Below, piece after piece: positions 1 to 9,411 of a DNA stretch of 64,000 nucleotides (position 1 is the stretch's first letter; every line of letters begins with the position of its first letter). The notes under the pieces were generated by a model. That model was not told the origin of the DNA, ran no database searches, and was given only the letters and a program-made list of their open reading frames with translations. The position numbers and the translations under genes were made by a program. Source of the stretch: Mycolicibacterium sp. MU0053 (GTDB taxonomy: Bacteria; Actinomycetota; Actinomycetes; Mycobacteriales; Mycobacteriaceae). The stretch spans positions 1,302,001 through 1,366,000 of the forward strand of contig NZ_OY726397.1 in NCBI RefSeq assembly GCF_963378095.1, given 5' to 3'.

Positions 1-214
1 GCGTGCGCACCTGCGCCGCTATATGAACTGGATTCCCGCGGAGTTCGTCGATGCGATCGCCCCGACCACCGGATGGTCGGGAGACGAGGACGAGCTGGCA
101 GCGGTGTTGCGGGCTTTCGAAGCGGTGGGCACCGACGAGGTGCATCTCATTCCCACCAGCTCCGACGTGGAGCAACTGCGGCGTGTTGCCGAGGTGGCGC
201 GCGACTTCAATTAA
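1..214 (+). CDS. LLM-class flavin/F420-dependent oxidoreductase, C-terminal end (partial)
   Basis: Frame 2 is open from the window edge to the TAA at 212-214, giving about 70 residues that end ...VAEVARDFN. The tail (a short helix, then TDEVHLIPTSSD and a final helix) matches the C-terminus of luciferase-like (LLM) oxidoreductases common in mycobacteria. The start and the active site lie outside the window, so cofactor (FMN or F420) and substrate cannot be judged. An internal ATG at 23 is unlikely to be the true start because the frame stays open upstream of it. Confidence 0.65.
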   Translation, partial: RAHLRRYMNWIPAEFVDAIAPTTGWSGDEDELAAVLRAFEAVGTDEVHLIPTSSDVEQLRRVAEVARDFN

Positions 215-639
215 GCCGCCGAATGCGATTGCCCGCCAAGCGGTCTGGACCCGACGGGTCAGGTGGTGGGCGAGGCGGTGCGGTTCTTCTCGGGTGATTC
301 TCGCCGCGGGCGGTCCGAAAAGACAAGCGCGGCAACGTCATTATCGCGTGACGTGTTCTTCGGTGCCGCGGTCGGCTGATGCGGGTGCGAGAAGAGAAGC
401 TCTGGTTCCATGGTGGTGTCCTAGCGTTTAGGGGTCACGCATGCGGGGCGTTACAAAGATGTACACTGCGCCACAAACGCGTGAATGTCGCCGTCTCGGC
501 GCTCTAGTGCCCAGTGCTTGCGGCATCTGATGCCCACTGTACACGGTGCGGCCGAATCCGGGCCGGAGTTGGGCGGCGATGTCGACCGATTTCGAGCACG
601 TCCGGCGGTGGGTGCCCCGATCCGCGGTTATGGTGAGAC
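215..639. other. Intergenic stretch without a convincing gene
   Basis: About 425 bases between the LLM gene and the next operon. The short frames here overlap on both strands and resemble no family I know. Two TGTACAC-type words (near 460 and 538) and a TACACT hexamer could belong to a promoter for the gene at 640, but no clear -35/-10 pair can be fixed. Confidence 0.4.
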
Positions 640-1074
640 ATGGGTAACCGCCGCTCACTGTCCTGGTTCTATCAGCTCGATCGCGCTGATCAGGCCGTTC
701 TTTTGGCCCGGCCGCATGGGTACCTACCCGACGGCGTGGCAGCCAAAATCGAAGGCCACACGGTGCCCGCCGGGCGCGACGGCACCCCCGACGCGACCCC
801 GCGTTGGCAGCTGCGGTCGGCGGAGGCGAATCTTCTCGAAGACGAGCGATTGCGGCTCGACGCCATGTGGCGCGGCTTGTCGCCCGGCACGCGTGCGGAA
901 CTGGTGGCCTCGCGCGGCGGGCCGGTGCCGGCGCACTGCCGAGAGGCCATCCTCGATCTGCTACCCGGCGGTGTGCCCCCGGGTACCGACCTGGACGTCG
1001 CCTTCGACCTCACGGGCATCGTCGCCGCGTACGTGGAGATGGCCGCCGGTGACGGCCGGGGGATTGCCGTATGA
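640..1074 (+). CDS. Hypothetical protein, first gene of the lactate monooxygenase run
   Basis: A 144-residue, mostly helical, soluble protein that I do not recognise. It has no signal peptide or membrane segment. The start is the ATG at 640, in a sensible place for a gene whose last codon overlaps the next ATG (ATGA at 1071-1074). That overlap implies translational coupling to the flavoenzyme downstream, so a helper or regulatory role in the same pathway is possible but unproven. Confidence 0.7.
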   Translation: MGNRRSLSWFYQLDRADQAVLLARPHGYLPDGVAAKIEGHTVPAGRDGTPDATPRWQLRSAEANLLEDERLRLDAMWRGLSPGTRAELVASRGGPVPAHCREAILDLLPGGVPPGTDLDVAFDLTGIVAAYVEMAAGDGRGIAV

Positions 1075-2237
1075 ACGCCTTTGGCAACTACCAATACGAG
1101 ATCTACTTTCAGGGCCTCACCGGCGTGCTGCCCACCTTGCCGATGTCGTATGCCGAACTCGAGGAACGGGCCCGCCACGCGCTATCGCCGTCGGTGTGGT
1201 CCTACGTCGCCGGGGGCGCCGGCGATGAGCACACCCAGGACGGCAACGTCACCGCCTTCCGGGACTGGGGTCTGATGCCCCGGATGCTGGTGGGAGCGAC
1301 CGAACGGGACCTCTCGGTCGAATTGTGGGGGAAGCGTTGGCCGGCACCAATTTTCCTGGCACCGATCGGCGTCATCGGCCTGTGTGCCCAGGACGGTCAC
1401 GGCGACATCGCCACCGCCAAGGCGGCCGCCGCCACCGGGGTTCCGATGGTCGCCTCGACCTTGGTGGAAGACCCGATGGAGGACATCGCCGCGCAATTCG
1501 GGGACACCCCAGGGTTTTTCCAGCTTTACTGTCCCAACGACCGCGACATTGCCGAGAGCCTCGTCCGCCGCGCTGACGCCGCCGGCTACGACGGGATCGT
1601 CGTCACGCTGGACACCTGGATCCCGGGCTGGCGCCCGCGGGACCTGGCGATGTCGAACTTTCCGCAGTTGCGCGGCAAGTGTCTGGCCAACTACACCAGC
1701 GACCCGGTGTTCCGGGAGAAGGCCGGGCTTGCCGAGGGCGGTGATCCCCGCGATGCGGTCATGTACTTCGCGAGCGTCTTCGGCAAGTCGCTGACCTGGG
1801 AGGACCTGACCTGGCTGCGTTCGCTGACCACGTTGCCGCTGATCCTCAAGGGCATCTGTCACCCCGACGATGCCCGGCGCGCAGCCGATTTCGGTGTCGA
1901 CGGGATCTACTGTTCCAACCACGGCGGTCGGCAGGCCAACGGCGGGCTGCCCGCCATCGACTGTCTCCCGGATGTCGTCGAGGCCGCGGGGGACCTGCCG
2001 GTGCTGTTCGACTCGGGGGTGCGATCCGGTGCCGATGTCATCAAGGCGCTGGCGCTCGGAGCCAGTGCGGTGGGCATCGGCCGACCCTACGCCTACGGTC
2101 TGGCGCTCGGCGGCGTCGACGGGATCGTGCATGTGGTGCGCTCACTGCTGGCCGAGGCCGATCTGATCATGGCGGTCGACGGATACCCGACGCTGGCCGA
2201 TCTGACCCCGGATGCGTTGCGCCGCGTAGGACGGTGA
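1071..2237 (+). CDS. Lactate 2-monooxygenase (FMN-dependent alpha-hydroxy acid oxidase family)
   Basis: A 388-residue protein close throughout to mycobacterial lactate 2-monooxygenase, which turns L-lactate and O2 into acetate, CO2 and water on FMN. Visible landmarks are the N-terminal YxxEIYxQG block, SYVAGGxGDEHT near residue 45, [16 protein letters not shown] in the FMN barrel, ITLDTW-type strand [22 protein letters not shown] with the flavin-contacting Lys, and SNHGGRQ near residue 283 carrying the catalytic His. The [18 protein letters not shown] phosphate-binding segment follows. A mycofactocin-linked paralogue (MftD) is the main alternative, but no mft genes are nearby. It sits between two overlapping genes in one transcript. 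Confidence 0.9.
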   Translation: MNAFGNYQYEIYFQGLTGVLPTLPMSYAELEERARHALSPSVWSYVAGGAGDEHTQDGNVTAFRDWGLMPRMLVGATERDLSVELWGKRWPAPIFLAPIGVIGLCAQDGHGDIATAKAAAATGVPMVASTLVEDPMEDIAAQFGDTPGFFQLYCPNDRDIAESLVRRADAAGYDGIVVTLDTWIPGWRPRDLAMSNFPQLRGKCLANYTSDPVFREKAGLAEGGDPRDAVMYFASVFGKSLTWEDLTWLRSLTTLPLILKGICHPDDARRAADFGVDGIYCSNHGGRQANGGLPAIDCLPDVVEAAGDLPVLFDSGVRSGADVIKALALGASAVGIGRPYAYGLALGGVDGIVHVVRSLLAEADLIMAVDGYPTLADLTPDALRRVGR

Positions 2238-3844
2238 CTCCTGTGCAGTGGTGGGAGACCGCGGTGGTCTACCAGGTCTACATCCGTAGTTTCGCCGACG
2301 GTGACGGCGACGGGATCGGCGACCTCACCGGACTGCGCGCGCGGTTGTCGTATCTGGCCGCGTTGGGAATCGACGCGGTGTGGATCAACCCGTGGTATCC
2401 CTCGCCGATGGCCGACGCCGGATACGACGTCGCCGATTACCGCGAGATCGAGCCCGCCTACGGCACTTTGGCGCAGGCCCGCGAATTCATCGACAAGGCC
2501 CACGGCGCCGGCATCAAGGTGCTGCTGGACATCGTGCCCAACCACACCTCCGATCAACACCGGTGGTTCCAGCCCGCGCTGCGCGACGAACCCGGGGCGC
2601 GGGAACGCTACCTGTTCCGGCCCGGCCGCGGCGCGAACGGCGAACTGCCGCCGAACGACTGGCAGAGCATCTTCGGTGGTCCGGCGTGGACCCGGACGGC
2701 CGACGGGACGTGGTATCTGCACCTGTTTGCGCCCGGGCAGCCCGATCTCAACTGGGACCACCCCGAGGTGCGGGCCGAGTTCGAGCAGGTGCTGGCGTTC
2801 TGGTTCGACCTGGGTGTCGACGGATTCCGCATCGACGTGGCACACGGACTGGTGAAGGCGGCGGGGTTGCCGGATCGCGGTGGGGTGGGCAATCCGCATC
2901 CAGCGTTCGACCAGGACGGTGTGCACCAGATCTACCGCAGCTGGCGTGCGGTCGCCGATCGCTATGAGCCGCAACGGATCTTCATCGCCGAAGCGTGGGT
3001 GCCCAGCAACGAGCGGCTGGCGCGTTATCTGCGGCCCGACGAACTGCACACGGCCTTCCAGTTCGACTTCCTGCGTGCACCGTGGCGCGCGTCGAATCTA
3101 CGGGCGGTCATCGACGAGGCGATTTCCAGCGCGGCGTCGGTGGGGGCACCGCCGACCTGGGTGTTGTCCAATCACGATGTGCCACGGACCGTGACCCGCT
3201 ACGCGCGCTCACAACCGGACGGCATGGTCGAGTCCGAATGGGAACGGGCGCGCTGGGCCGAGGAGGAGGCCGACCACGGCCTGGGCCGGCGACGGGCGCG
3301 CGCGTGTGCGCTGCTGCAACTGTCGTTGCCCGGCACGGCCTATGTCTACCAGGGCGAGGAGCTGGGTTTGGAGGAGATCGAGAACCTGCCCGACGAGGTG
3401 CGACAGGACCCGACCTGGGTGCAGTCCGGGTTCACCGACGTCGGCCGTGATGGCTGCCGGATCCCGCTGCCGTGGTCGGATCTGCAACCGTCCTACGGGT
3501 TTTCGCCGCCCGATGCGGCACCCACCTGGCTGCCGCAGCCCGCGCACTGGGGCGGCCATTCGGTGGCGGTACAGGAGCAGGACCGCGACTCCGTCCTGAA
3601 CCTCTACCGGTCTGCGCTGGCGCTGCGCCCCCGGTTGTGGGTCGGCGCCGGCGAGGTGCAGTGGCTGGCAAGCGGCGACGGGGTCCTGGGCTTTGCCCGC
3701 GGCGCCGCGCAGTGCTGGGTCAACACCGGCGACACCGGTGTGCCGCTGCCTCGAAACTCGGCGGTGGTACTGGCCTCGGGGCCGGGGGTGGGCACGGTGT
3801 TGCCGCCGGATACCGCGGTGTGGCTGAGGCCGGCGTCGTCCTGA
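2234..3844 (+). CDS. aglA: GH13 alpha-glucosidase (oligo-1,6-/alpha-glucosidase type)
   Basis: A 536-residue glycoside hydrolase family 13 enzyme with GTG start at 2234 overlapping the preceding TGA. The (beta/alpha)8 barrel is intact: [22 protein letters not shown] at the N-terminus, [17 protein letters not shown] with the nucleophile Asp near residue 200, FIAEAWV with the acid/base Glu near 253, and SNHD near 312. No signal peptide, so it acts on cytoplasmic oligosaccharides such as maltose, isomaltose or trehalose-derived sugars. Closest in type to mycobacterial AglA. Trehalose synthase is less likely because the family-specific long C-terminal part is absent. Confidence 0.88.
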   Translation: MTPVQWWETAVVYQVYIRSFADGDGDGIGDLTGLRARLSYLAALGIDAVWINPWYPSPMADAGYDVADYREIEPAYGTLAQAREFIDKAHGAGIKVLLDIVPNHTSDQHRWFQPALRDEPGARERYLFRPGRGANGELPPNDWQSIFGGPAWTRTADGTWYLHLFAPGQPDLNWDHPEVRAEFEQVLAFWFDLGVDGFRIDVAHGLVKAAGLPDRGGVGNPHPAFDQDGVHQIYRSWRAVADRYEPQRIFIAEAWVPSNERLARYLRPDELHTAFQFDFLRAPWRASNLRAVIDEAISSAASVGAPPTWVLSNHDVPRTVTRYARSQPDGMVESEWERARWAEEEADHGLGRRRARACALLQLSLPGTAYVYQGEELGLEEIENLPDEVRQDPTWVQSGFTDVGRDGCRIPLPWSDLQPSYGFSPPDAAPTWLPQPAHWGGHSVAVQEQDRDSVLNLYRSALALRPRLWVGAGEVQWLASGDGVLGFARGAAQCWVNTGDTGVPLPRNSAVVLASGPGVGTVLPPDTAVWLRPASS

Positions 3845-3993
3845 CGAACGCTGCGCTCGATTCCGGCCGCGCACAACAAACTTCCCGTAGGGTGGAGGTA
3901 CTGGCGGCTTATCTTCCGCGGCTCCGATCGGACCCGACGTCATCGCCGGTTTTCGCAAGTTGGCCGAATCCGGCCAGAGAACGGAGCGTCCTC

Positions 3994-4557
3994 ATGACGC
4001 TGGTTGAGAAGGTTGTTCATCGAGGCCCGACTGGTTCGGGCCCCATACAGACTCCGCGGCTGCGGCTGAAGCCCCTGGCCCCCGAGACCGGGATCGTCGA
4101 CGGTGCGTGGTGGCCTCGCAGCGACGACCTCGCCGGCGAGTTGCCGGACTTGTTGGCGGTGCTGACCGTCCGGCTGGGTGGCATCGAACGCGTGCAGTAT
4201 GGACTGAACGAGTGGAAAGACGTCCCCAAGACGGTGGATGTGGCCGGCAGGACGGTGAAACTCGATGGTTACTGGCGCCAGCCGCCCGGCACCATCGGCG
4301 TTCTCGGCCTGACACACGACGCACTGACCCTGCTGGTGGTTCCGGTGCTCATGGACGCCGAGGACGCGCACACCTCGATGATGACCGCGGCCCACCCCGA
4401 CGACCGCGGTACTCCCGATGCCCTGCTGGGTGTCGGAACCGATGAGCGCATTGCCCGCGACTTGTCCACGATCGCGGTACAGCGTTGGGAATCGGAGGGG
4501 GGAGCGGCGGCCAAGTCGGCGCAGTACGCGCGCAACGACATGGCGCTTGCCGAGTAA
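3994..4557 (+). CDS. DUF5994 family protein
   Basis: 187 residues from the ATG at 3994. The motif TPRLRLKP followed by GxVDGAWWPRSDDLxxELPDLLAVL is the signature of the actinobacterial DUF5994 family, small cytoplasmic proteins of unknown function that are frequent and often multicopy in mycobacteria. The longer open frame upstream was rejected because it overlaps the GH13 gene and lacks family similarity. It stands alone with about 150 bp upstream and 218 bp downstream. Confidence 0.8.
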   Translation: MTLVEKVVHRGPTGSGPIQTPRLRLKPLAPETGIVDGAWWPRSDDLAGELPDLLAVLTVRLGGIERVQYGLNEWKDVPKTVDVAGRTVKLDGYWRQPPGTIGVLGLTHDALTLLVVPVLMDAEDAHTSMMTAAHPDDRGTPDALLGVGTDERIARDLSTIAVQRWESEGGAAAKSAQYARNDMALAE

Positions 4558-4775
4558 TCGCACACGCAAAGAGTTCGTCGCGTGACCGCCGCTGACCTCC
4601 GTGTTTAGCAGAATCGGGACCGATGTGGTCCGCGTTCTGCACTGCGGACTGGCTAACACCCGCCGACGGTGGAACGATATCCATAGTGGATTAGCGCTGA
4701 GTTGCGGTCGTGTCGCTATGGCACCCACGTCATACCCGCCGGATGCGACTGAAGCCAGCGGTGAGGAGTGCACAG

Positions 4776-5006
4776 ATGAGATTGAAGAACATCGCGGCCG
4801 GAGCGGCCGTGACCGCGGCGCTGGGATTCGGCGCGATCGGACTGGCCGGCCAGGCTGGTGCCGACGACAATTGGCGCCCGTGGTTTGACCCGATCCCACC
4901 GCCCGGACACGTCGGCCACATTGTCGGCATTCCACCCGGCCATATCGGCCACGCCGTGGGCGTCCCGCCGGGGCACTGGGACAAGCCGTGGAAGTGGTTC
5001 CACTAA
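4776..5006 (+). CDS. Small secreted PGH-repeat protein
   Basis: 76 residues preceded by a GAGGAG ribosome site at 4763-4768. An N-terminal Sec signal peptide (MRLKNIAAG then a hydrophobic Ala/Gly-rich core ending AGQAGA) is followed by a short mature part rich in Pro, Gly, His and Trp, with three PPGH-type repeats (PPGHVGHI, PPGHIGHA, PPGHWDK). Mycobacteria encode many such tiny exported proteins of unknown role. The His-rich repeats suggest metal binding, which is only inference. Confidence 0.75.
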   Translation: MRLKNIAAGAAVTAALGFGAIGLAGQAGADDNWRPWFDPIPPPGHVGHIVGIPPGHIGHAVGVPPGHWDKPWKWFH

Positions 5007-5023
5007 GGACGACGACTGCTCGA

Positions 5024-5062
5024 CACGAGGGCCGTCCCGCGATCAGCGGGGCGGCCTTCGTG
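5024..5062 (+). terminator. Hairpin terminator after the small secreted protein
   Basis: CACGAGGGCCG-CCCGC pairs with GCGGG-CGGCCTTCGTG around a GATCA loop, 17 bp past the stop codon. No clear T run follows, as is usual for mycobacterial terminators. Confidence 0.6.
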
Positions 5063-5104
5063 CTGTCGCGGGGCTTCTCCGCTGGCAGTGGTCTCCGCTG
5101 GCAT

Positions 5105-5200
5105 CGAGATTGCTGCCCTGGTCTCGAGGTTGTCCTGAGGGCGGAAATTCGACGACATTTCCGCCGTGAGCTCACTCTCGAAACCAAGAATGCAATCTCG
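5105..5200. repeat. Long-palindrome interspersed repeat, copy 1
   Basis: A 96-bp imperfect inverted repeat. The left arm starts CGAGATTGC and carries TGGTCTCGAG and GGCGGAAATTCG. The right arm is its complement and ends GCAATCTCG. It lies in the 475-bp gap between the secreted protein and the isochorismatase gene. A diverged copy is at 8768-8851. The rest of the gap (5063-5104 and 5201-5481) shows no gene I would support. Confidence 0.7.
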
Positions 5201-5481
5201 ACCCCTGCCCGTCGAGCCCGGGTGGGGCGCGTGAAGGAACGTCCGTTGGCCGGGCAGGCTCCAAAGAATCCCGCCGATTCGAATGCTTCCGGCACGCGAC
5301 CGGCGCTGCCAACATCATGAGCGTGTTCTGTTAATCGACGCGATCCCGTCGCCTCGCTGTGCAATCTGCACATTCGAAGTCCGCCGGCACGACCGGCTGG
5401 TAAAGCCCCCGGATGCAGCCATCTGCTGTCCACCTCTTGTCGCAATCGCTCTGCCGCAGGCAGTTTCAGGAAAGGAATACC

Positions 5482-6237
5482 GTGACCGTCACCATCGACA
5501 GCCCGTTCCGTATCACCCCGCTCGAACCGGTCGAACTCGATCCGAACGCACTTGGTCACCCCGCCAGCAATGTGGATTCGATTCCGCCGCTGGCCCCGCA
5601 CTGGCAAACGCTCGACTTTCGCGAAATCCTCTCGCGGCCGGCCGCATTCCTCTCGGTGAGCCAGTCGAATTCGCTCTATCGCCCGGGCGGCGTCCAGTAT
5701 GCCGAGGGCCATGCCTTCCGCGGTAGCCTGGCGGCCACCGTCAGGGCCGTGCAGGCCGCGCGCAACGCCCCGAACTTCGCGTCCTTCAACTGGATCGGCT
5801 TCTCGGTGTTCCGCGATGACTATCCGCAGACCGATTTCGACCGGGCGCAGTATCAGAGTTGGACGGGGGACATCGACGCCACCGCGGAGCAGATCGCTTG
5901 GGACAACGAACTTGTCGGGGAACTGCGCGAGCTGGTGCGACCGGGAGACAATGAGCTCTATGAGAAGGCGCTGCAGACGGCGTTCGTTGGCACCGATCTG
6001 CCCGGCACGCTGATCCGGCAGAAGGTGGAAGTGGTGGTCATCACCGGAATCCACCTCGACTGGTGCATCGAGGGCAATGCGCGAGCGGCCCGCGACCACG
6101 GCCTGCTGCCGATCGTGATCGGTGATGCCACGGGTGCGGCGCACCCGGATTCGGAGCGCGCCTCCTTTGAGCGGATCAACAATTTCTTTGCCCCGGTGAT
6201 CACGTCCGAGCAGTTCGTGAATTGGGTGAACCGCTGA
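5482..6237 (+). CDS. Isochorismatase-fold cysteine hydrolase
   Basis: 251 residues from GTG at 5482, behind a good AGGAAAGGA ribosome site. The core strand-turn VVVITGIHLDWCIEGNARAARDHG, with the nucleophile Cys near residue 194, is characteristic of isochorismatase-like amidohydrolases. YEKALQTAF likely supplies the catalytic Lys. The usual first-strand VVDMQ motif is altered to FLSVSQSN, so the catalytic Asp appears replaced, which is odd. It overlaps the AmiS/UreI channel gene by one base, suggesting uptake and hydrolysis of a small amide. Confidence 0.75.
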   Translation: MTVTIDSPFRITPLEPVELDPNALGHPASNVDSIPPLAPHWQTLDFREILSRPAAFLSVSQSNSLYRPGGVQYAEGHAFRGSLAATVRAVQAARNAPNFASFNWIGFSVFRDDYPQTDFDRAQYQSWTGDIDATAEQIAWDNELVGELRELVRPGDNELYEKALQTAFVGTDLPGTLIRQKVEVVVITGIHLDWCIEGNARAARDHGLLPIVIGDATGAAHPDSERASFERINNFFAPVITSEQFVNWVNR

Positions 6238-6929
6238 TGGGAAACGTGGGATTGCTGCTCGTCGGGGTCGTGCTGTTCCTCAACGGGCTGGTGTCGGTGG
6301 GTGTGGTCAGCCCCCGCAGCGCGGCGCCGTTGAACCTCCTCGTCGGTGCTGCGCAGGTGGTCTTGCCGACGCTGGTCCTCGTGCAGGCCGGCGGTGACTT
6401 GGCGGTCATCAACGCGACCTGGCCCAGCTACCTGTTCGGCTTCACCTACCTGTGGTTCGGACTCATTCAGATCACCGATCTCGACCCGCGTGGATTCGGT
6501 TGGTACAGCTCGTTCGTCGCGGTGATCGTCGGGTTTTATGCGGTCAAGGCCATCGGAACCGACCCGGTGTTCGCCGTCCTGTGGGCCACCTGGGCCGTCA
6601 TGTGGTCGCTGTTCTTCGTGCTGCTGGGCCTCGGTGTGACCAAGGTGGGCAGGCTGGATCTCGGGCATTTCACCGGCTGGGTGCTGGTGTTGCTGGGAAT
6701 CCCGACGTGCACCATCCCGGCCCTCCTGCTGCTGAACGGTGTCTGGCCCACCTCCGGTGCCGCGGGCCTGGCGGCGCTGGCCGCGCTGGCCGCGCTGGCC
6801 GCGCTGGTGGCCGCCCTCGCGTTGTCGGTGATCTTGGCCGGTCGCACCGCGGACTCTCAACGCGACACCCCGGATCTCGTGCAGGCGCCGAAACGCGAGT
6901 TGCGGGAAGAGGTCCCGCAGCTGGTGTGA
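6237..6929 (+). CDS. AmiS/UreI family amide/urea channel
   Basis: 230 residues from the ATG at 6237, which shares its A with the upstream TGA. It shows about six hydrophobic segments and the family pattern MGNVGLLLVGxVLFLNG, WPSYLFGFTYLWFG, GWYSxFV and WxxWxxxWxxFFxLLGL of AmiS/UreI proton-gated or facilitated amide and urea channels. A stretch of 9-bp GCGCTGGCC repeats at about 6769-6811 encodes AALAALAAL in the last membrane segment. The charged tail ends at 6929. The pairing with a cysteine hydrolase points to amide import. Confidence 0.82.
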   Translation: MGNVGLLLVGVVLFLNGLVSVGVVSPRSAAPLNLLVGAAQVVLPTLVLVQAGGDLAVINATWPSYLFGFTYLWFGLIQITDLDPRGFGWYSSFVAVIVGFYAVKAIGTDPVFAVLWATWAVMWSLFFVLLGLGVTKVGRLDLGHFTGWVLVLLGIPTCTIPALLLLNGVWPTSGAAGLAALAALAALAALVAALALSVILAGRTADSQRDTPDLVQAPKRELREEVPQLV

Positions 6930-6950
6930 ATGCTGCGTATCGCGGGTGAA

Positions 6951-6980
6951 CTGGGGGCGGGATCGGATTCCCGCCCCCAG
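6951..6980. terminator. Perfect bidirectional hairpin terminator
   Basis: CTGGGGGCGGGA and TCCCGCCCCCAG pair perfectly around a 6-base loop, exactly between the convergent AmiS gene (ends 6929) and MFS gene (ends 6982). Confidence 0.8.
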
Positions 6981-6981
6981 C

Positions 6982-8151
6982 TCATTGCTCGAACGCGTCG
7001 ACCGCGGATTCGCGTTGCGTCGGTGCGGAGCGACGCGAGGCGGGTTTCAGCAACACCGATACGCAGCCGACGGTGGCCATTACCGCCAATGCTGTTGTAT
7101 GGCCTAATGATTCAGCCAGGAATCCGGTGAGCGGTGCGCCAAGGGCCTGGCCGGCCGCGAGGGCGAAGAAGGCCAGGCCCACCCCGAAGGATGCCGATTC
7201 CGGGTAGGTGCGGGTGCCCCAGATGAGCAGCAGACCGGTCATGCCGATGTAGGCCGCACCGAAGACGGTGACCGCCAGCAGGACAATCGCGGTGTGCTGC
7301 GTGGCAACTGCCAATAGGACGGTCGCGGCCGACATGGCGCTGATGACCGCGATCCACGCGGGTCGAAATCCCAGGTGTCGGACCAGGTCGCCGCCCAGGG
7401 CCCCGACAATGCCGGCGGCTCCGAGAAGCACCCACGATGCCGTCGCAAACCCGTCGACATGAAACTGGCTGATCACGTCTCGGCCGAAGTTCCAGACCGC
7501 GATGCTGCCCAGGCCACCCAGCAGTGACGCGCTCAACAGCGCGCCCGTGCCGGGCCGGTACCACCGACCGAAGCCCCGGCGCCGGAGGCGGCCTCGCGTT
7601 TCGCCGCGCAGCGCGATCGCTATCCATCCGGTGACCAATGCGGCAACCAGGGCATACACCCCCCACGCCACTCGCCATTGATCGGTGAGCAGATAGGCGA
7701 TCGGTCCCGAGACGACCACACCGACGCCGGTGCCGGCGTTGACGAAGGTTTGCGCGCGGTCGGCCGCATCGCCGGTCAGTCGTTGCGCGACGGCGGCTGC
7801 CAGCGGTGGGGAGGCGAGCCCGGTGCTGCTACCGGCGATCAGAATGCCCACGGCCAACACCGTCGCGGTGGGCGCCACCGCCACCAAGGCCAGGCCCGCG
7901 GTCGCGACGACGCCGGCGGCGAGCGCTGTCCGGCGCGCCCCGAGCCGATCGGTCAGCACCAACGCGGCCACGATCGCCACGCAGTAGCCGACGTAGCTGC
8001 CGGCCCCGATCACCCCGATGGCGCTCGGGGTGAGGGCGAACTGCTCGGTGAACGCGGGCACGAACAAGCCGTAGGCAAACCGCGCGAAGCCGTAACAACA
8101 CCCGATCAGCGCGGCGCCCGCCGCGACCAATGAATAGAACGTTCGTTGCAC
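6982..8151 (-). CDS. MFS transporter
   Basis: A 389-residue membrane protein with about 12 hydrophobic segments and the loop 2-3 motif LTDRLGARRTALAAG typical of major facilitator permeases. GTG start at 8151. It diverges from a TetR gene with only 17 bp between the two start codons, the usual arrangement in which the TetR protein represses the pump. The substrate is unknown, most likely a xenobiotic. Confidence 0.85.
   Translation of the reverse strand: MQRTFYSLVAAGAALIGCCYGFARFAYGLFVPAFTEQFALTPSAIGVIGAGSYVGYCVAIVAALVLTDRLGARRTALAAGVVATAGLALVAVAPTATVLAVGILIAGSSTGLASPPLAAAVAQRLTGDAADRAQTFVNAGTGVGVVVSGPIAYLLTDQWRVAWGVYALVAALVTGWIAIALRGETRGRLRRRGFGRWYRPGTGALLSASLLGGLGSIAVWNFGRDVISQFHVDGFATASWVLLGAAGIVGALGGDLVRHLGFRPAWIAVISAMSAATVLLAVATQHTAIVLLAVTVFGAAYIGMTGLLLIWGTRTYPESASFGVGLAFFALAAGQALGAPLTGFLAESLGHTTALAVMATVGCVSVLLKPASRRSAPTQRESAVDAFEQ
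8137..8144. promoter_or_regulatory. Candidate TetR operator
   Basis: The palindrome GAACGTTC (extended AGAACGTTCG) lies at the head of the MFS gene, 25 bp from the TetR start. TAGAACGTTCTA-like words are common TetR operators. The short spacer forces control sites to overlap coding DNA. Confidence 0.35.
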
Positions 8152-8168
8152 CTGGCTAGAATGGCAGC

Positions 8169-8744
8169 ATGCCGCGAAGCACGCAACCCGCCCGCGACCG
8201 ACTCCTGCGCGCGGCCGACGAACTCTTCTACGCGCACGGCATCGCCGGCACCGGGGTCGACGCCGTAATCGAGAAGGCCGGCGTCGCGACCGGCTCGCTG
8301 TACAAGAACTTCGGCGGCAAAGCCGCCCTGGTGGCCGCGTACCTGGCCGACCGCGACCGCCGCTTCCGCGAGCTGTGGGAGACGCACATCGAATCCGCCG
8401 GCGATGCGCGCGCCCGGCTGCTCGCTCTGTTCGCCGCGCATGCGGACTGGGCCCAGCAGACCGGTGGGCGGCGCGGCTGCGCGCACGTCGCCGCTGCCAC
8501 CCAGCTTCCCGCCGACCACGTCGGGGTCGCAGCGGCCGTCGAACACAAGCGACGGCTGGTCGCGCGCCTCATCGAACTCGCCGAGTCGGCCGGGGCGTCG
8601 GAGCCGCGCGAACTGGCCCACGAGCTGGCACTGATCTACGACGGGATGCTCAGCGCGCAGGCCATCGGAATCGACCCGGACCCCCTCGCACGGGCACGCA
8701 GGTTGGCAGCGCGGGTCGTCGAGGCTGGCCTCGGTACCCGCTGA
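8169..8744 (+). CDS. TetR family transcriptional regulator of the adjacent MFS gene
   Basis: 191 residues. The N-terminal helix-turn-helix (residues about 8-55) reads RLLRAADELFYAHG...GVDAVIEKAGVATGSLYKNFGGKAALVAAYL, a textbook TetR DNA-binding domain. The C-terminal half is a helical ligand domain of the TetR_C type seen in efflux regulators. The divergent, nearly abutting MFS gene is the probable target. Confidence 0.88.
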   Translation: MPRSTQPARDRLLRAADELFYAHGIAGTGVDAVIEKAGVATGSLYKNFGGKAALVAAYLADRDRRFRELWETHIESAGDARARLLALFAAHADWAQQTGGRRGCAHVAAATQLPADHVGVAAAVEHKRRLVARLIELAESAGASEPRELAHELALIYDGMLSAQAIGIDPDPLARARRLAARVVEAGLGTR

Positions 8745-8767
8745 CCGCGGTGGCGTACGAGCCGTTC

Positions 8768-8851
8768 GGTCTCACCCAAGTTGTACTGGCGGCGAGAATT
8801 CGGCGGTGTTTGCGCCGTCAGCTCAATCTCGACGCCACGGCTGCAATCTCG
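8768..8851. repeat. Interspersed repeat, copy 2
   Basis: Aligns over its length with 5120-5200: GGTCTC, then GTTGT-CTG, GGCG--AATTCG, a CCGT-AGCTCA centre, TCTCGA and finally TGCAATCTCG. Most differences are substitutions. It lies between convergent tetR and VOC genes. Confidence 0.6.
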
Positions 8852-8871
8852 CAGCGCGGGCGAAAAGTGCG

Positions 8872-9264
8872 TTATGAGCCGCCGGATCCGTACGGCCGGG
8901 TGATGATCTCGAGATTGTGCCCGGACGGATCCTGGAAGTACACGCCGCGGCCGCCGTCGTTGTGGTTGATCTCGCCGGGGCGCTCAGCGCGGGGGTCGGC
9001 CCAATGTTGCAGTCCCCGTTGCTGAATGCGGCCGTAGATCTCGTCGAACTCGGCTTCGGAGACCAGGAACGCGTAGTGCTGCGGATGAATGTCCGCCCCC
9101 GCGGGGACCTGGGCGTAGTCGAGGCTCGCCCCGTGGTCGATGGTCACGGCCAGGAACGGTCCGAACTCCGTGGCAGCGGGCAGGCCGAACATCTCGGTGA
9201 AGAACGTCGCGGACTCCGCGCGATCCCGCGCCGCGACAATGGTGTGGTTGAACTCGATAGCCAT
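8872..9264 (-). CDS. VOC (glyoxalase/bleomycin-resistance fold) protein
   Basis: 130 residues starting MAIEFNHTIVAARD at 9264. A 48-bp longer frame lacks similarity and was not used. One VOC module is seen: the first metal His in FNHTIV, a central HPQHYAFLV, and the ending GRGVYFQDPSGHNLEIITRPYG with the typical terminal Glu ligand. Such proteins are metal-dependent isomerases, dioxygenases or resistance proteins, and the reaction here is not known. It is convergent with the TetR gene. Confidence 0.82.
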   Translation of the reverse strand: MAIEFNHTIVAARDRAESATFFTEMFGLPAATEFGPFLAVTIDHGASLDYAQVPAGADIHPQHYAFLVSEAEFDEIYGRIQQRGLQHWADPRAERPGEINHNDGGRGVYFQDPSGHNLEIITRPYGSGGS

Positions 9265-9411
9265 GTCAATCCAGTGAACCACCACGGGCCGACGGCTCGC
9301 AACGGTGCACAACCCTCGTCATCGGGGCCCGCCACTTTTCGCGAACTGTGGTCTGCGCGGCGGCGGCCTCGTTAGGGTCCACTCGAACGCTGGAATCGAG
9401 GGGGAGAAATC

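Noticed and set aside
1071-2237. Mycofactocin-system MftD
   Set aside because: The sequence follows lactate 2-monooxygenase, and no other mft genes are nearby.
3940-6144. 734-residue minus-strand frame crossing several genes
   Set aside because: It overlaps the DUF5994, secreted-protein and isochorismatase genes, all with ribosome sites and family similarity. Arg/Gly-rich shadow only.
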